The notes under the pieces are model-generated. The model saw nothing but the letters and a program-made list of their open reading frames with translations, ran no database searches and was not told the DNA's origin. From the NCBI RefSeq assembly GCF_964355755.1, contig NC_092679.1, positions 13,752,932 through 13,816,931 on the forward strand: DNA of 64,000 bases. Direction: 5' to 3'. Shown piece by piece: positions 59,601-62,156 of the stretch (positions within the stretch are counted from its first letter, which is position 1; every line of letters starts with the position of its first letter). Made by a program: the position numbers and the translations under genes. The stretch comes from Antedon mediterranea. Taxonomy: Eukaryota; Echinodermata; Crinoidea; Comatulida; Antedonidae.

Positions 59601-61918
59601 TGTGCTATGGTGAACAACACATTGTAAACATACTAAACAACGTAAGGAATTTGCACGTAAAATGATAGGTTTTATTCCTTAAACACATCATCTAGCTAGT
59701 TAATCTATATTGATCGTTCGTATTGCTAAATTCCAAAATACTGCTTTGTTCTGCATGCACACATTATTAATACTAGAGCGTGAACTCGCTTCGCTCGCTC
59801 CCTCTCTAGGACTGTAGACGATGGTTCTCGGAATGATAATGACTCGGTAAAGAGGTTTCAGAAGGATATTCTTGCCTGAACATTTTCGGTCGGTTACCAT
59901 TATTGAAATGCTTGATATTCGTAAAACTAAACCTACTCACTAACCTGTTTCACAGTGTCGTAGATGATTAATAGCGTTTTACGTATAGTGTTAATTGTTT
60001 GGTAGGGCCCTTATAGTGTGGATGTGGGGAGGCAGAGTTAATTTGAGGGAGGTACTTATTTGAGGGATACGTAAATTATTTTAGTTTTAATAATATGGTA
60101 CATTTACAAATAAAATCCTCTAGTAGATATGAAAAGTGGTAAAAAAGAATTACAAATGCTTGGTAAATTGTAGATAACAGTCCGATGAAATCTACTAAAA
60201 ATAGTATAATTGTGTTATAAATATAATACAATATAATGTGTATAAATGTGGATGGGCGTTTATTAGATGGTAGTTGGGGGTGGGGGGTGTTGCGGCGTGG
60301 TAATTATCAATTGATGTTTCATTGAGGAGGTGTTCCGGGCGTTTATTTAAATAAATATTATCCTGCCTTATCATTTTTAAGCCTACTTTCACCATTTTAT
60401 CGAATGATATTTCATTTTAGCCCGAATTAATGTTATCTGTACTGTAGCTTGCTTGCCTTTATGTAAAATATTACTTACATGGTGACAAGTTTATCTAGCT
60501 TTGACAAAGCATCTTCGTCGATTTCCTTCAGGTTATTATTGTTCATGTAACTATAAAAAAAAATTGTGCTATGGTGAACAACACATTGTAAACATACTAA
60601 ACAACGTAAGGCATTTGCACGTAAGACGAAAAACTTTCGGTTTTATTCCTTAAACACATCATCTAGCTATAGTTAATATATATTGATCGTTCGTATTGCT
60701 AAATTCCAAAATACTGCTTTGTTCTACATGGCACATTATTAACACTAGAGGGTGAACTCGCTTCGCTCGCTCTCCATCTAGGAAGTGTAGACGATGGTTC
60801 TCGGAATGATAATGACATGGTAAAAAGGTTTTAGAAGGACGTTCTGGTCTGGACGTTTTCGGTCGGTTACCATTATTGAAACGCTTGATATTCCTAAAAC
60901 TAAACCTACTCACTAACCTGTTTCACAGTGTCTTAGATGATTAATAGCGTTTTACGTATAGTGTTAATTGTTTGGTAGGGCCCATATAGTGTGGATGTGG
61001 GGAGGCGGAGTTAATTTGAGGGAGGTGCTTATTTGAGGGTTACGTTAATTTTGTTAATTTTAATAATATGGTACATTTACAAATAAAATCCTCTAGTAGA
61101 TATAAAAAGGGGTAAAAAAGAATTACAAATCCTTGGTAAATTGAAATCTACTAAAAATAGTATAATCGTGTTATAAATATAATACAATATTATGTGTATA
61201 AATGTGGATGGACGTTTATTAGATGGTAGTTGGTGGGGGGGGGGGGCTGATAATTATCAATTGATGTTTTATTTGGGAGGTGTTCCGGGCGTTTATTTAA
61301 ATAAATACCATTCTAATTGGTATAATCAATACATTATTCCGCGACAGTGAACCGTTTTGGCCTAAGAAGGCAGACGTTTTAGACGGCTTGCAACATGGGC
61401 ATAAGTAGCCTCACCCAGGATCCTAAAGGGACACAGGTAGCGCACAGTATTTATAAAGTCCTGGCAGGTTACTCAAAAACTCGACTATCGGGGTTCATTC
61501 GATATTTCAAACAAAAGCTCTTATTGTTCAAGAATATCCTATAACATATAACATTTTACTACGTTGGGCTAACCTCCCTCCAAACAGCAGTTCGGAAACC
61601 GAAGAGGATATGTAGGGATAATAACATATAACCGTAGATTTAACATTGCAATGTGAAACTTACAGAATTATTGTGTCTACTGGTCATTGAAATTACAAAA
61701 AAAACTTACAGAGTTTGGGTGTTTACTGGAATTCCTACCGGCCATTCATTGAGTCCACGGTTTGCACAGTCCACGGTTCTTTCTGTACATTCACAAACTG
61801 CATTCACATTAGTATCATTACTACATGCAACTTCAACACCAATTGATAAATCAACCCATAAAAACAACAGGCAGCATATCAAGGATGTAGAGTCCATTTT
61901 CAACAATAAATGTGACAA
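14545..61918 (-). CDS. Leucine-rich-repeat, ephrin-receptor-like, multi-pass membrane receptor (20-exon model)
   Basis: Joined exons on the minus strand: 61918-61710, 60550-60479, 59587-59516, 58743-58684, 57591-57523, 55380-55309, 46540-46469, 45147-45070, 40843-40778, 38819-38751, 37915-37844, 30530-30468, 25106-24972, 18760-18692, 18032-17958, 17788-17717, 17474-17415, 16790-16615, 16498-14803 and 14663-14545. All junctions are AG/GT and the phases fit throughout. The predicted protein is 1124 residues: signal peptide, LRR N-terminal cap (to about 70), about 17 LRRs (70-462), cysteine-rich ephrin-receptor-like repeats (462-717), a membrane domain of several helices (718-1085), and an acidic tail. 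No GPCR DRY or NPxxY motif was seen. The architecture suggests a surface receptor; ligand and signalling are unknown. One extra base at 15408-15411 breaks the frame. Missed exons remain possible. Confidence 0.85.
14803..16498 (-). CDS. Receptor exon 19: cysteine-rich repeats plus multi-pass membrane domain, with one frameshift
   Basis: The acceptor tgttacag precedes 16498; the donor ACAG|gtacga follows 14803. The exon starts with GGFYQDKRR and then CPLGSFSNNAGAASIADC and CPSGTKTNN, ephrin-receptor-like repeats. A second cysteine-rich stretch ends with GYTGWLCAACSNGHYELFNE. Hydrophobic helices follow (AAVTVIIFLSVAFAIIGMIL, TPLVILLTMSTIYFICYIW, VALTYIIGFPLVIVLMLYY, SLFFTVIFIVLHLYL, LLTLVFIVVNLSIGAIV, ILIMLNMSIMLVV). 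The FWFWESFELYNKALL block resembles the WE-RK block of multi-pass proteins with upstream ephrin-receptor-like repeats. The frame breaks in a four-base run at 15408-15411 (plus-strand C run); with one base fewer the exon is open for 565 codons and its phases fit both neighbours. Confidence 0.88.
16615..16790 (-). CDS. Receptor exon 18: first ephrin-receptor-like cysteine-rich exon
   Basis: The acceptor ttttgctag precedes 16790 and the donor CCAG|gtatga follows 16615. Length 176 nt fits phase 2 in and phase 1 out. It reads VCVTEGTEIEIKGIDGE and then CNSTTSKCSPCKEGTYRLYD and CAKCPPG, which splices exactly into GGFYQ of exon 19. The CPPG-GFY junction is the usual form of these repeats. It links the LRR region to the membrane domain. 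Confidence 0.88.
16890..17330. repeat. Interspersed repeat shared with 46915-47050 and 58870-58945
   Basis: The phrase agatttgacatcc.cgagg and the later word aaggtgatatttgttatatta recur near 46930-47030, with a reversed relative near 58870-58940. No termini were resolved. The piece lies in the intron between receptor exons 17 and 18. Confidence 0.4.
17415..17474 (-). CDS. Receptor exon 17: last LRR
   Basis: 60 nt, acceptor tttatttag, donor CAT|gtaaat. It reads YLNCCGLKSIPSNIGKLIN, a 20-residue LRR of the plant-like short type ending the LRR block. Confidence 0.82.
17717..17788 (-). CDS. Receptor exon 16: LRR
   Basis: 72 nt, acceptor ttccctcag, donor CAGT|gtatgt. It reads YLFDNPIMQIEENALSHMIE; the DNPI-QIEENAL core is a standard LRR. 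Phase 2 at both ends. Confidence 0.82.
17958..18032 (-). CDS. Receptor exon 15: LRR
   Basis: 75 nt, acceptor taacctgcag, donor CAT|gtgaga. It reads FLYGNKISNITYKTLETQN and then TTLEY. Phase 2 at both ends. It lies 170 bp upstream of exon 16. Confidence 0.78.
18692..18760 (-). CDS. Receptor exon 14: LRR
   Basis: 69 nt, acceptor atttttcag, donor TCT|gtaagc. It reads FLVHNNITFIEDGAFNETN and then LYF. Canonical NNITFI-GAF core. Phase 2 at both ends. From 18761 to 19880 I see no gene or recognisable element. Confidence 0.85.
19890..19963 (+). repeat. tRNA-derived sequence (SINE head or tRNA relic)
   Basis: An A-box-like stretch (caatggttaggaca), an anticodon-arm-like ctacatatcaagcag and a B-box-like ggttcaaatctcgg occur in tRNA order. 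The T stem has mismatches and the acceptor stem does not close, so this is not a functional tRNA. It lies about 430 bp upstream of the tyrosine-recombinase retrotransposon. Confidence 0.5.
20391..21053 (+). pseudogene. SGNH/GDSL-type hydrolase domain of the retrotransposon
   Basis: It starts MAFPTCRIGLVGHSFVRRLE, where GHS is the block-I serine motif of SGNH hydrolases. A TAG at about 20568 interrupts it. It then continues with VYVHLGENDIV (the G-x-N-D block) and RGLWNDWSYIHSDPMAYIL (the histidine block). SGNH domains are known in Ngaro-type retrotransposons. Here the domain is upstream of gag rather than at the 3' end. The substrate of these domains is not known. Confidence 0.75.
21054..22000 (+). 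pseudogene. Gag-like region with CCHC/CCCH-type zinc-binding remnant
   Basis: From about 21165 it reads DDITMTDSIALGSNVP, stops, then KIWANGYIDLKTLINND; a frame change near 21420 leads to LNWRTYDESFRKAQQGRLLN and HPELMLKLASLG. This is the usual DIRS-type gag text. A cysteine-histidine cluster (QICFK then, in a shifted frame, further Cys and His) follows at 21660-21760. A SINE-like insertion splits the end of gag at about 21864-21990, between WYLAG and YTQELFNELL. Confidence 0.7.
21864..21990 (-). mobile_element. SINE/LINE-tail insertion inside the gag region
   Basis: A (TAAA)n tract is followed by aggatttttatagcgcacat, then caagagtgctcaaggcgc, words I associate with common 3' ends of deuterostome SINE/LINE families. 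Removing about 125 bp restores gag reading WYLAG-YTQELF. The flanks aggata and agggtata look like a target duplication. Confidence 0.6.
22003..23504 (+). pseudogene. DIRS-type reverse transcriptase and RNase H
   Basis: Text in three frames: FDSPPFDKCISSPLGVVPKA, KYRIIQDL, then SKTDIEDAFMNIPIHPDDYH, DRCLPMGASRSCNIFESFSK and HILDDFFFVGP. The last is the LDDF form of the YxDD motif seen in DIRS elements. Connection and RNase H text follow (LFSDAAASIGCAAVF, then IPGVDNVWADLLSRKK). Stops at about 22325 and 22560 and a run of about 15 G at 23137 break it. TDIEDAF is motif A. Confidence 0.85.
23523..24450 (+). pseudogene. Tyrosine recombinase of the retrotransposon
   Basis: The N-terminal SAM-like domain reads SSLAPATIKAYQCNIQKLAS. 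After a frame change near 23770, the catalytic part reads RLPITAEILTKLLVSLES, FFLTAFQGFFWIGELA (degraded R-x-G-E block; the arginine is replaced), YHHKTGVGKPPIHIS, and GHSFHIGAATYAASLGLAEN. The last holds the H-x-x-R block, with histidine where arginine is expected. The tyrosine block after the frame end at 24390 is degraded. Loss of both arginines means the enzyme would be inactive. Confidence 0.82.
24752..24818. repeat. 13-bp perfect inverted repeat GGGGCAGCCCATA
   Basis: GGGGCAGCCCATA at 24752-24764 and TATGGGCTGCCCC at 24806-24818, separated by 41 bp. It lies after the recombinase and before receptor exon 13, probably in the retrotransposon 3' region. Confidence 0.6.
24972..25106 (-). CDS. 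Receptor exon 13: two LRRs in one exon
   Basis: 135 nt, acceptor tgtatttcag, donor CGCT|gtgagt. It reads DLSWNSLTSLEDRKIPAVKN and then LFLGKNNIQSISTKIFANMS with SSLQT. This is the only LRR exon that holds two repeats; it probably lost an intron or is the ancestral form. Phase 2 at both ends. Confidence 0.88.
25306..25460 (+). mobile_element. Terminal fragment of a TTAA-AGGCCGGTGCACAC element
   Basis: TTAA then AGGCCGGTGCACAC at 25306-25323, followed by gaagcg/gtcacgcg words resembling the inner part of the element ending at 30167. No matching right end was found before 26000. It may be a truncated copy or the outer left end of a nested structure. Confidence 0.5.
25902..26195 (+). repeat. GC-rich minisatellite, unit CCCCGGACAACTAC (forward array)
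   Basis: About 15-20 degenerate units of 13-16 bp of the type ggacaactacccccc, with variants ggataac, ggtcaac and ggtaac. It is the mirror of the array at 26318-26985. Open frames through it are an effect of the repeat, not genes. Confidence 0.85.
26246..26274 (+). repeat. Degenerate Helitron-like 3' hairpin
   Basis: AATTCGT-caaaata-ACGAATT followed by aaaaaatag, a decayed version of the 3' end at 11346-11375. It sits in the spacer between the two inverted minisatellites. Confidence 0.4.
26318..26985 (-). repeat. GC-rich minisatellite, unit GTAGTTGTCCGGGG (inverted array)
   Basis: About 45 degenerate units reading ggtagttgtccgggg, the reverse complement of the array at 25902-26195. A higher-order duplication of about 220 bp is visible: the phrases cctacggaggtagttgtcc and agattatttgccctc occur near 26402 and 26622. 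A G-run of about 12 lies near 26750. Confidence 0.85.
27386..27580 (+). pseudogene. MADF-type DNA-binding domain, broken
   Basis: From ATG 27386: MVADVTSEVFMEILCHYPSC, LYDKGSKSYTDRNIRINA, then TGA where MADF domains have a tryptophan codon. Shifted frames continue NICVEECQKN, a TAG again at an expected tryptophan, and RVRDQFVK, then a possible donor (gtgagt). The order (EILCHYP-LYD, R-x-x-AW, EECQKxW, LRDQFV) is the MADF fold. The two premature stops and a frameshift mark a dead gene. A second exon may be at 27973-28136 (QYIIAMELRAIAPQKRGLAI, weak BESS-like). Confidence 0.65.
28274..28818. mobile_element. MITE with AGATGTATTGTCC termini
   Basis: Left AGATGTATTGTCCTTTG and right CAAAGGGACAATACATCT-like ends are inverted, with TTAA after the right end (28819-28822). 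Another right end of the same family (gggacaatacatctttaa) is at about 29119-29136. No coding capacity. Confidence 0.6.
30468..30530 (-). CDS. Receptor exon 12: LRR
   Basis: 63 nt, acceptor cttatttag, donor CACT|gtgagt. It reads LLAYNRLTEIPIFRGYIYGT. The YNRLTEIP core is a standard LRR. Phase 2 at both ends. From 30531 to 30910 I see nothing else. Confidence 0.83.
30911..31932 (-). pseudogene. CR1/jockey-type LINE, 3' half (continues at 35054-35756)
   Basis: On the minus strand: FLVISKCFFSINHDILLYKL (motif A region, degenerate), IKIGIPQGSVLGQLLFLLFI (motif B), CNVFADDTCIYVTG (motif C), then RRAARITSGNYDF, MMYKCIHGLAPQSLVDQ and WKVWNNLH, the usual C-terminus. A (TAAA)-rich tail lies at 30911-30955. 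Stops in the RT and at the linker show decay. The 5' continuation is separated by a MITE and a foldback element. Confidence 0.82.
31933..32558. mobile_element. TTAA-flanked MITE, about 626 bp
   Basis: Ends AGCCCCATTCCCTACG and, reversed from the right, AGACCCCTTCCCTGCA are inverted; exact TTAA copies flank it (31929-31932 and 32559-32562). It inserted within the LINE. The ends resemble those of the larger element at 50596-52996 (AGGGGG-TTC-GGG), suggesting related transposases. Confidence 0.75.
32588..35053. mobile_element. Long-inverted-repeat (foldback) element inserted in a LINE
   Basis: Arms of about 650-850 bp run from TAGTCCATGGGATTTAG at 32588 and its exact reverse complement ending at 35053. 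Matching text includes cgttaggacatttttcgac, gcctaatttgcataatta and the attgacctttgacc sub-repeats. The right arm has an internal duplication (tgcaaaaacatgccattagac near 34482 and 34626) and a perfect local palindrome around 34264-34322. The middle, 33260-34215, is unique AT-rich sequence without an ORF. Confidence 0.82.
35054..35756 (-). pseudogene. CR1/jockey-type LINE, linker and start of RT (5' half of the LINE at 30911-31932)
   Basis: On the minus strand: MRLRNLFTNTINKAKREYYD, LKELWNEINRVTGKGKK, HEVNVETVQNKLSKLPEKN, then DVIDFDSKLLRLAAPFI and, in shifted frames, LVNHNLI and FLKEGHSTITSLHR. This is the typical endonuclease-RT linker and RT start, in the right order to join the 3' half across the foldback element. 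Confidence 0.78.
35757..36440. mobile_element. Hairpin-headed repeat, third copy of the family at 59770 and 60745
   Basis: It begins actagagggtgagctcgctt and then cgctcgctcctctctagg, followed by gctggttctcggaatgataatg, gtttggtagggccc, gaggtgcttattcgaggga and the gcttgcaacatgggca word near 36361. The same order of words is at 59770-60365 and 60745-61420. No ORF of note. Confidence 0.65.
36941..36995. repeat. 17-bp perfect palindrome around GAAGGTGGCGCA
   Basis: CGCCTGAAGGTGGCGCA (36941-36957) and its exact reverse complement (36979-36995) with a 21-bp spacer. It could form a stable hairpin and may be a small MITE. Confidence 0.8.
37070..37177. repeat. Perfect 51-bp inverted repeat with 6-bp spacer
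   Basis: Arms 37070-37120 and 37127-37177 are exact reverse complements, including a core of CGCGCGC next to the spacer tacctc. A gaggta word next to cgcgcgccatg also occurs near 36614, so these belong to one family. Perfect arms suggest recent formation. Confidence 0.85.
37844..37915 (-). CDS. Receptor exon 11: LRR
   Basis: 72 nt, acceptor gttttcag, donor TCT|gtgagt. It reads NLVNNNISFIHKDAFVALDR and then IFS. Full 24-residue LRR with NNNISFI-DAF core. Phase 2 at both ends. Confidence 0.87.
38015..38100 (+). repeat. Partial GTCG/GTCT-tract element
   Basis: agactccatagttcactatg followed by about 60 bp of GGTC-type tetranucleotides. It matches only the left end of the element at 43495-44280. 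The hairpin before it is degraded. Confidence 0.65.
38751..38819 (-). CDS. Receptor exon 10: LRR
   Basis: 69 nt, acceptor ataccatag, donor TGCT|gtaagt. It reads YLDNNKLRSIPSKAFQGGD and then ILV. Canonical LDNNKLRSIP core. Phase 2 at both ends. Confidence 0.88.
38862..39200. repeat. Two-copy tandem duplication, period about 170 bp
   Basis: The unit from tgacccgaagttactttaga to ggggttgttttatagcattt is present twice with few differences (near 38864 and 39033). The high identity implies a recent duplication. Confidence 0.85.
39290..39880 (+). pseudogene. LINE C-terminal fragment
   Basis: It reads INLNKTCELIVDFRTKN, then VVPEYKYLGTIIDKKLDWCN, GQQRLYLLRQLRKCNVSK and KITRRAGRVIGVDVSV. This is the region after the RT catalytic motif in many animal LINEs (NKTKE-VDFR, YKYLG-IDxxLxW, QRLYLLR). 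No palm motifs remain. It is open from 39318 to 39878 but is only a tail. AT-rich sequence with (TA)n runs follows to 40777 without a gene. Confidence 0.78.
40778..40843 (-). CDS. Receptor exon 9: divergent LRR
   Basis: 66 nt, acceptor ttcttttag, donor CAT|gtgagt. It reads FISPSVVELSTGTFKLSTGS. The VVELSTGTF core fits an LRR but the asparagine position is lost. Splice sites, length and phase agree with its neighbours; this is the weakest of the LRR exons in the model. Confidence 0.68.
41160..43494 (-). pseudogene. LINE reverse transcriptase and C-terminal part
   Basis: On the minus strand from 43494: LDYLMCNDWLRQYIP (end of endonuclease), FNSDHKLLVTTFRTPKTK, a long linker (42279-43487 open), LKNRKASNDIPPEILKHA, WGNGKIEALWKGKGSK, YGFRQNHGTNDATK, LYIDFVMRIFM, the catalytic motif as YTDDIVLYL (threonine in place of alanine), then FKLKINATKTETMT and CQNWVLTSAQSNKLDS to about 41160. 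Frameshifts near 43430, 42300, 42130 and 41700 break it. Family: RTE-like by overall text, not certain. Confidence 0.85.
43495..44280 (+). mobile_element. GTCG/GTCT-tract element, copy 1, inserted in the LINE endonuclease
   Basis: Left end tagtcgcgtggaagcgact hairpin, then ttcactatg and a GGTC tract, then ggtatcactatgcg. The right end repeats ttcactatg, a longer tract and ggtatcactatgc, then gcacgcgacttaatggctgt. It cuts the LINE between THR-rich HGTRTR and LDYLMC. The body has no ORF and many cgcgcgc words. Full copies are at 45229 and 50631. Confidence 0.8.
44281..45060 (-). pseudogene. LINE apurinic-type endonuclease part (5' half of the LINE at 41160-43494)
   Basis: On the minus strand: WKIGTINIRTGSEDRRLEEA, LTLCALQEVRKL (catalytic QE), a stop near 44797, then MISASVAVYGCKTKVIAIYA, VIVLGDFNATT (GDFN catalytic block), and NTWFKHPDHHQFTWYCND, where the inserted element begins. 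The endonuclease order is complete apart from the insertion and stops. Confidence 0.85.
45070..45147 (-). CDS. Receptor exon 8: LRR
   Basis: 78 nt, acceptor attttttcag, donor CAT|gtaaga. It reads RIKNNKKLQMLGENAFAFTN and then GGSVN. The KNNKKLQML-ENAF core is an LRR, slightly long. Phase 2 at both ends. A LINE 5' end begins only 10 bp away. Confidence 0.8.
45229..45996 (+). mobile_element. GTCG/GTCT-tract element, copy 2
   Basis: Same termini and body as copy 1 (over 90 percent alike by eye), with hairpin agtcgcgttgaagcgact at the left and gcacgcgacttaatggctgt at the right. It lies in the intron between receptor exons 7 and 8. Confidence 0.82.
46060..46430. repeat. Degenerate two-unit repeat, period about 157 bp
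   Basis: The order gaataagta-ctagctttac, caaaatat, gatcgatg, ttgacctactctac and accctatttccgc occurs twice. A C-run of about 14 lies at 46256-46268. Confidence 0.6.
46469..46540 (-). CDS. Receptor exon 7: LRR (duplicate of exon 6)
   Basis: 72 nt, acceptor tttcttcag, donor ATTT|gtaagt. It reads YLSSNDINIIEPFTFANNS and then KLVN. It differs from exon 6 only near its end. Phase 2 at both ends. Flanking intron text is shared with 55291-55620. Confidence 0.88.
46541..46900. repeat. Segment duplicated at 55381-55620, with a GCAGCAG/GGCGGC-rich tract
   Basis: It includes gagtgtggtagtcgtggtag, agcagcagcggcggcagtag, gaacgatcgtcaacgt and ttatcttattcattcgtgtt. The same string is at 55440-55600 and partly again at 55645-55790. 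Confidence 0.8.
47340..48250 (+). pseudogene. CR1/jockey-type LINE, 5' part (continues at 53597)
   Basis: Linker text (IKEIQHTIEQTIPSKTPK), then MKPSNSEGIDEISSKLLKYI, GSALSWFEKYICGRRQYTVF and YGIPQGSIRGPLLFIII (motif B), ending INYILN. Motif C is missing here and appears 5.3 kb downstream, at 53597. Stops and frame changes near 47600-47940. A (TA)n run follows at 48308-48332. Confidence 0.8.
48958..48990. repeat. Hairpin AGATGGTACGC around TCGCTTCGCTC
   Basis: Exact 11-bp arms at 48958-48968 and 48980-48990. The CTCGCTTCGCTCGC loop word and a following ctagg and ggttctcg are shared with 35760, 59773 and 60745, so this is a terminus of that repeat family. From 48332 to 50166 I see no gene; the sequence is AT-rich with only this hairpin. 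Confidence 0.7.
50167..50347. repeat. Two-copy tandem duplication, period about 92 bp
   Basis: gtacgaaccaactttatata through cttacgtaaatttatatata occurs twice in a row with one or two differences. Confidence 0.88.
50596..52996. mobile_element. TTAA-flanked terminal-inverted-repeat element, 2.4 kb
   Basis: Ends AGGGGGGGTTCCGGGTTTAA and, reversed from the right, AGGGGGATTCTGGGTTTAAA are inverted over about 25 bp. Exact TTAA flanks lie at 50592-50595 and 52997-53000. No transposase ORF was seen. A GTCG/GTCT-tract element is nested at 50631-51461, just inside the left end. The remainder (51462-52990) holds only short unrecognised frames. Confidence 0.78.
50631..51461 (-). mobile_element. GTCG/GTCT-tract element, copy 3 (reverse orientation)
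   Basis: It reads ggccaacagccattaagtcg at the left and agtcgcttccacgcgact at the right, the reverse complement of copies 1 and 2. Both tetranucleotide tracts are longer here, as GACA/GACC repeats. Confidence 0.83.
53058..53596 (-). pseudogene. L1/Tx1-like LINE C-terminal fragment
   Basis: Open on the minus strand. It reads VSQVKWETEFLNKTMVWEKI, FNFKLLHRILVCNKRLHIWK and the zinc-knuckle-like ICDRCKNVIENEEHMLLKC. The order (KWE, HRIL-NKRL, CxxC-H-C) is the C-terminus of L1-like elements. The 5' part is missing and the 3' end abuts the TTAA element. It lies between the two halves of another LINE. Confidence 0.78.
53597..54815 (+). pseudogene. CR1/jockey-type LINE, 3' part (continues from 48250)
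   Basis: It starts NILNMTLFADDTNLFLSN, holding motif C, then IDKWLRCNKLSLYCDKTRYI, NYYKFLGVFVDEFVNFKTHI and, in broken frames, the LRPPLRRLVSTSHSI and GPYVWNNLD end. A (TA)n-rich 3' region and a gaataaaatgaatgaaatga tail follow to about 54815. It resumes where 48250 stops, with a shared atattttaaa word at the join. Confidence 0.8.
54905..54976 (+). repeat. tRNA-like relic
   Basis: gtggtgcatcggatg, a central arm, then cgcggttcaagtctcac, in tRNA order with a B-box-like word. The stems do not pair well, so it is probably a SINE head or tRNA relic. A local duplication of cagtcaatatcatcgtactc follows (55031 and 55112). Confidence 0.35.
55291..55870. repeat. Duplicated segment carrying receptor exon 6
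   Basis: 55291-55620 matches 46455-46800 including the LRR exon. A second partial copy of its distal part (gcagcaccggcggcagtagg to cattcgtgttgaaaag) is at 55645-55790. Confidence 0.82.
55309..55380 (-). CDS. Receptor exon 6: LRR
   Basis: 72 nt, acceptor ttttttcag, donor ATTT|gtaagt. It reads YLSSNDINIIEPFTFANNS and then QLAH. Nearly identical to exon 7 except at the last residues. Phase 2 at both ends. Confidence 0.88.
55871..57522. other. Intron 5 of the receptor gene; no gene recognised
   Basis: AT-rich sequence. A GCAGCAGCA-type tract lies at 56600-56690 and gives a leucine-rich shadow frame. I see no splice-flanked LRR here. Confidence 0.5.
57523..57591 (-). CDS. Receptor exon 5: LRR
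   Basis: 69 nt, acceptor acatttcag, donor TTTT|gtaagt. It reads HADKNLLTDISTVFNDLPF and then LRI. KNLLTDI-VF-DLPFL is a clear LRR. Phase 2 at both ends. Confidence 0.85.
58684..58743 (-). CDS. Receptor exon 4: short LRR
   Basis: 60 nt, acceptor ttgttgacag, donor ATAT|gtaagt. It reads NVNNNLLSKLPSLPKTIGN. Short 20-residue form like exon 17. Phase 2 at both ends. Confidence 0.82.
59120..59190 (-). repeat. Partial GTCG/GTCT-tract element
   Basis: accgaccaaccgaccgacat, then agtgagctgtagagtcacgt and gcacgcgaa, the reverse of the left end of the family. The body is missing. Confidence 0.6.
59408..60372. repeat. Tandem segmental duplication, unit 1 (963-bp offset), with exon 3
   Basis: cctactttcaccattttatc, the LRR exon, ttgtgctatggtgaacaaca, the hairpin-headed repeat at about 59770 and the gtgggg-rich stretch at about 60280 all recur in the same order 963 bp further on (60373-61335). 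Confidence 0.85.
59516..59587 (-). CDS. Receptor exon 3: LRR
   Basis: 72 nt, acceptor ttttatag, donor CCAT|gtaagt. It reads YMNNNNLKEIDEDALSKLHE and then LHT. Duplicate of exon 2 with differences only at the end. Phase 2 at both ends. Confidence 0.9.
60373..61335. repeat. Tandem segmental duplication, unit 2, with exon 2
   Basis: Second unit of the 963-bp duplication. It carries exon 2 and the second hairpin-headed repeat (about 60745 onward). Confidence 0.85.
60479..60550 (-). CDS. Receptor exon 2: LRR
   Basis: 72 nt, acceptor ttttatag, donor CCAT|gtaagt. It reads YMNNNNLKEIDEDALSKLDK and then LVT. First LRR after the N-terminal cap. Phase 2 at both ends. Confidence 0.9.
61710..61918 (-). 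CDS. Receptor exon 1: signal peptide and LRR N-terminal cap
   Basis: Start ATG at 61918, or more likely the in-frame ATG at 61897, which puts MDSTSLICCLLFLWVDLSIG as a good signal peptide. Then VACSND, VCECTERTVDCANRGLNEWP and VGIPVNTQT. The C-x9-C-x-C-x6-C spacing followed by L-x-x-xP is the LRR N-terminal cap. Donor CTCT|gtaagt, phase 2. No TATA box was identified upstream; the 5' untranslated region may be interrupted. Confidence 0.87.
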
Positions 61919-62156
61919 CCTAACCTATTAAATATTGCGTTTATTTTAGAAACGTCACTGTGATACAAAATCTGGTTTGATATTGAAATAAAATCATGAT
62001 TGTTTCTTCAATTCTATAATTGTATAAGCATTTCCAACTGAGTTGGTATCAACAAAAGAAGTTCCGGATTCGGGTCGTGACATTAGTTTACTTTCACTTT
62101 ACTTCTTTTCATTATACAGTACCCGTTTTTGTCATAACATACTTATTATGTATATC

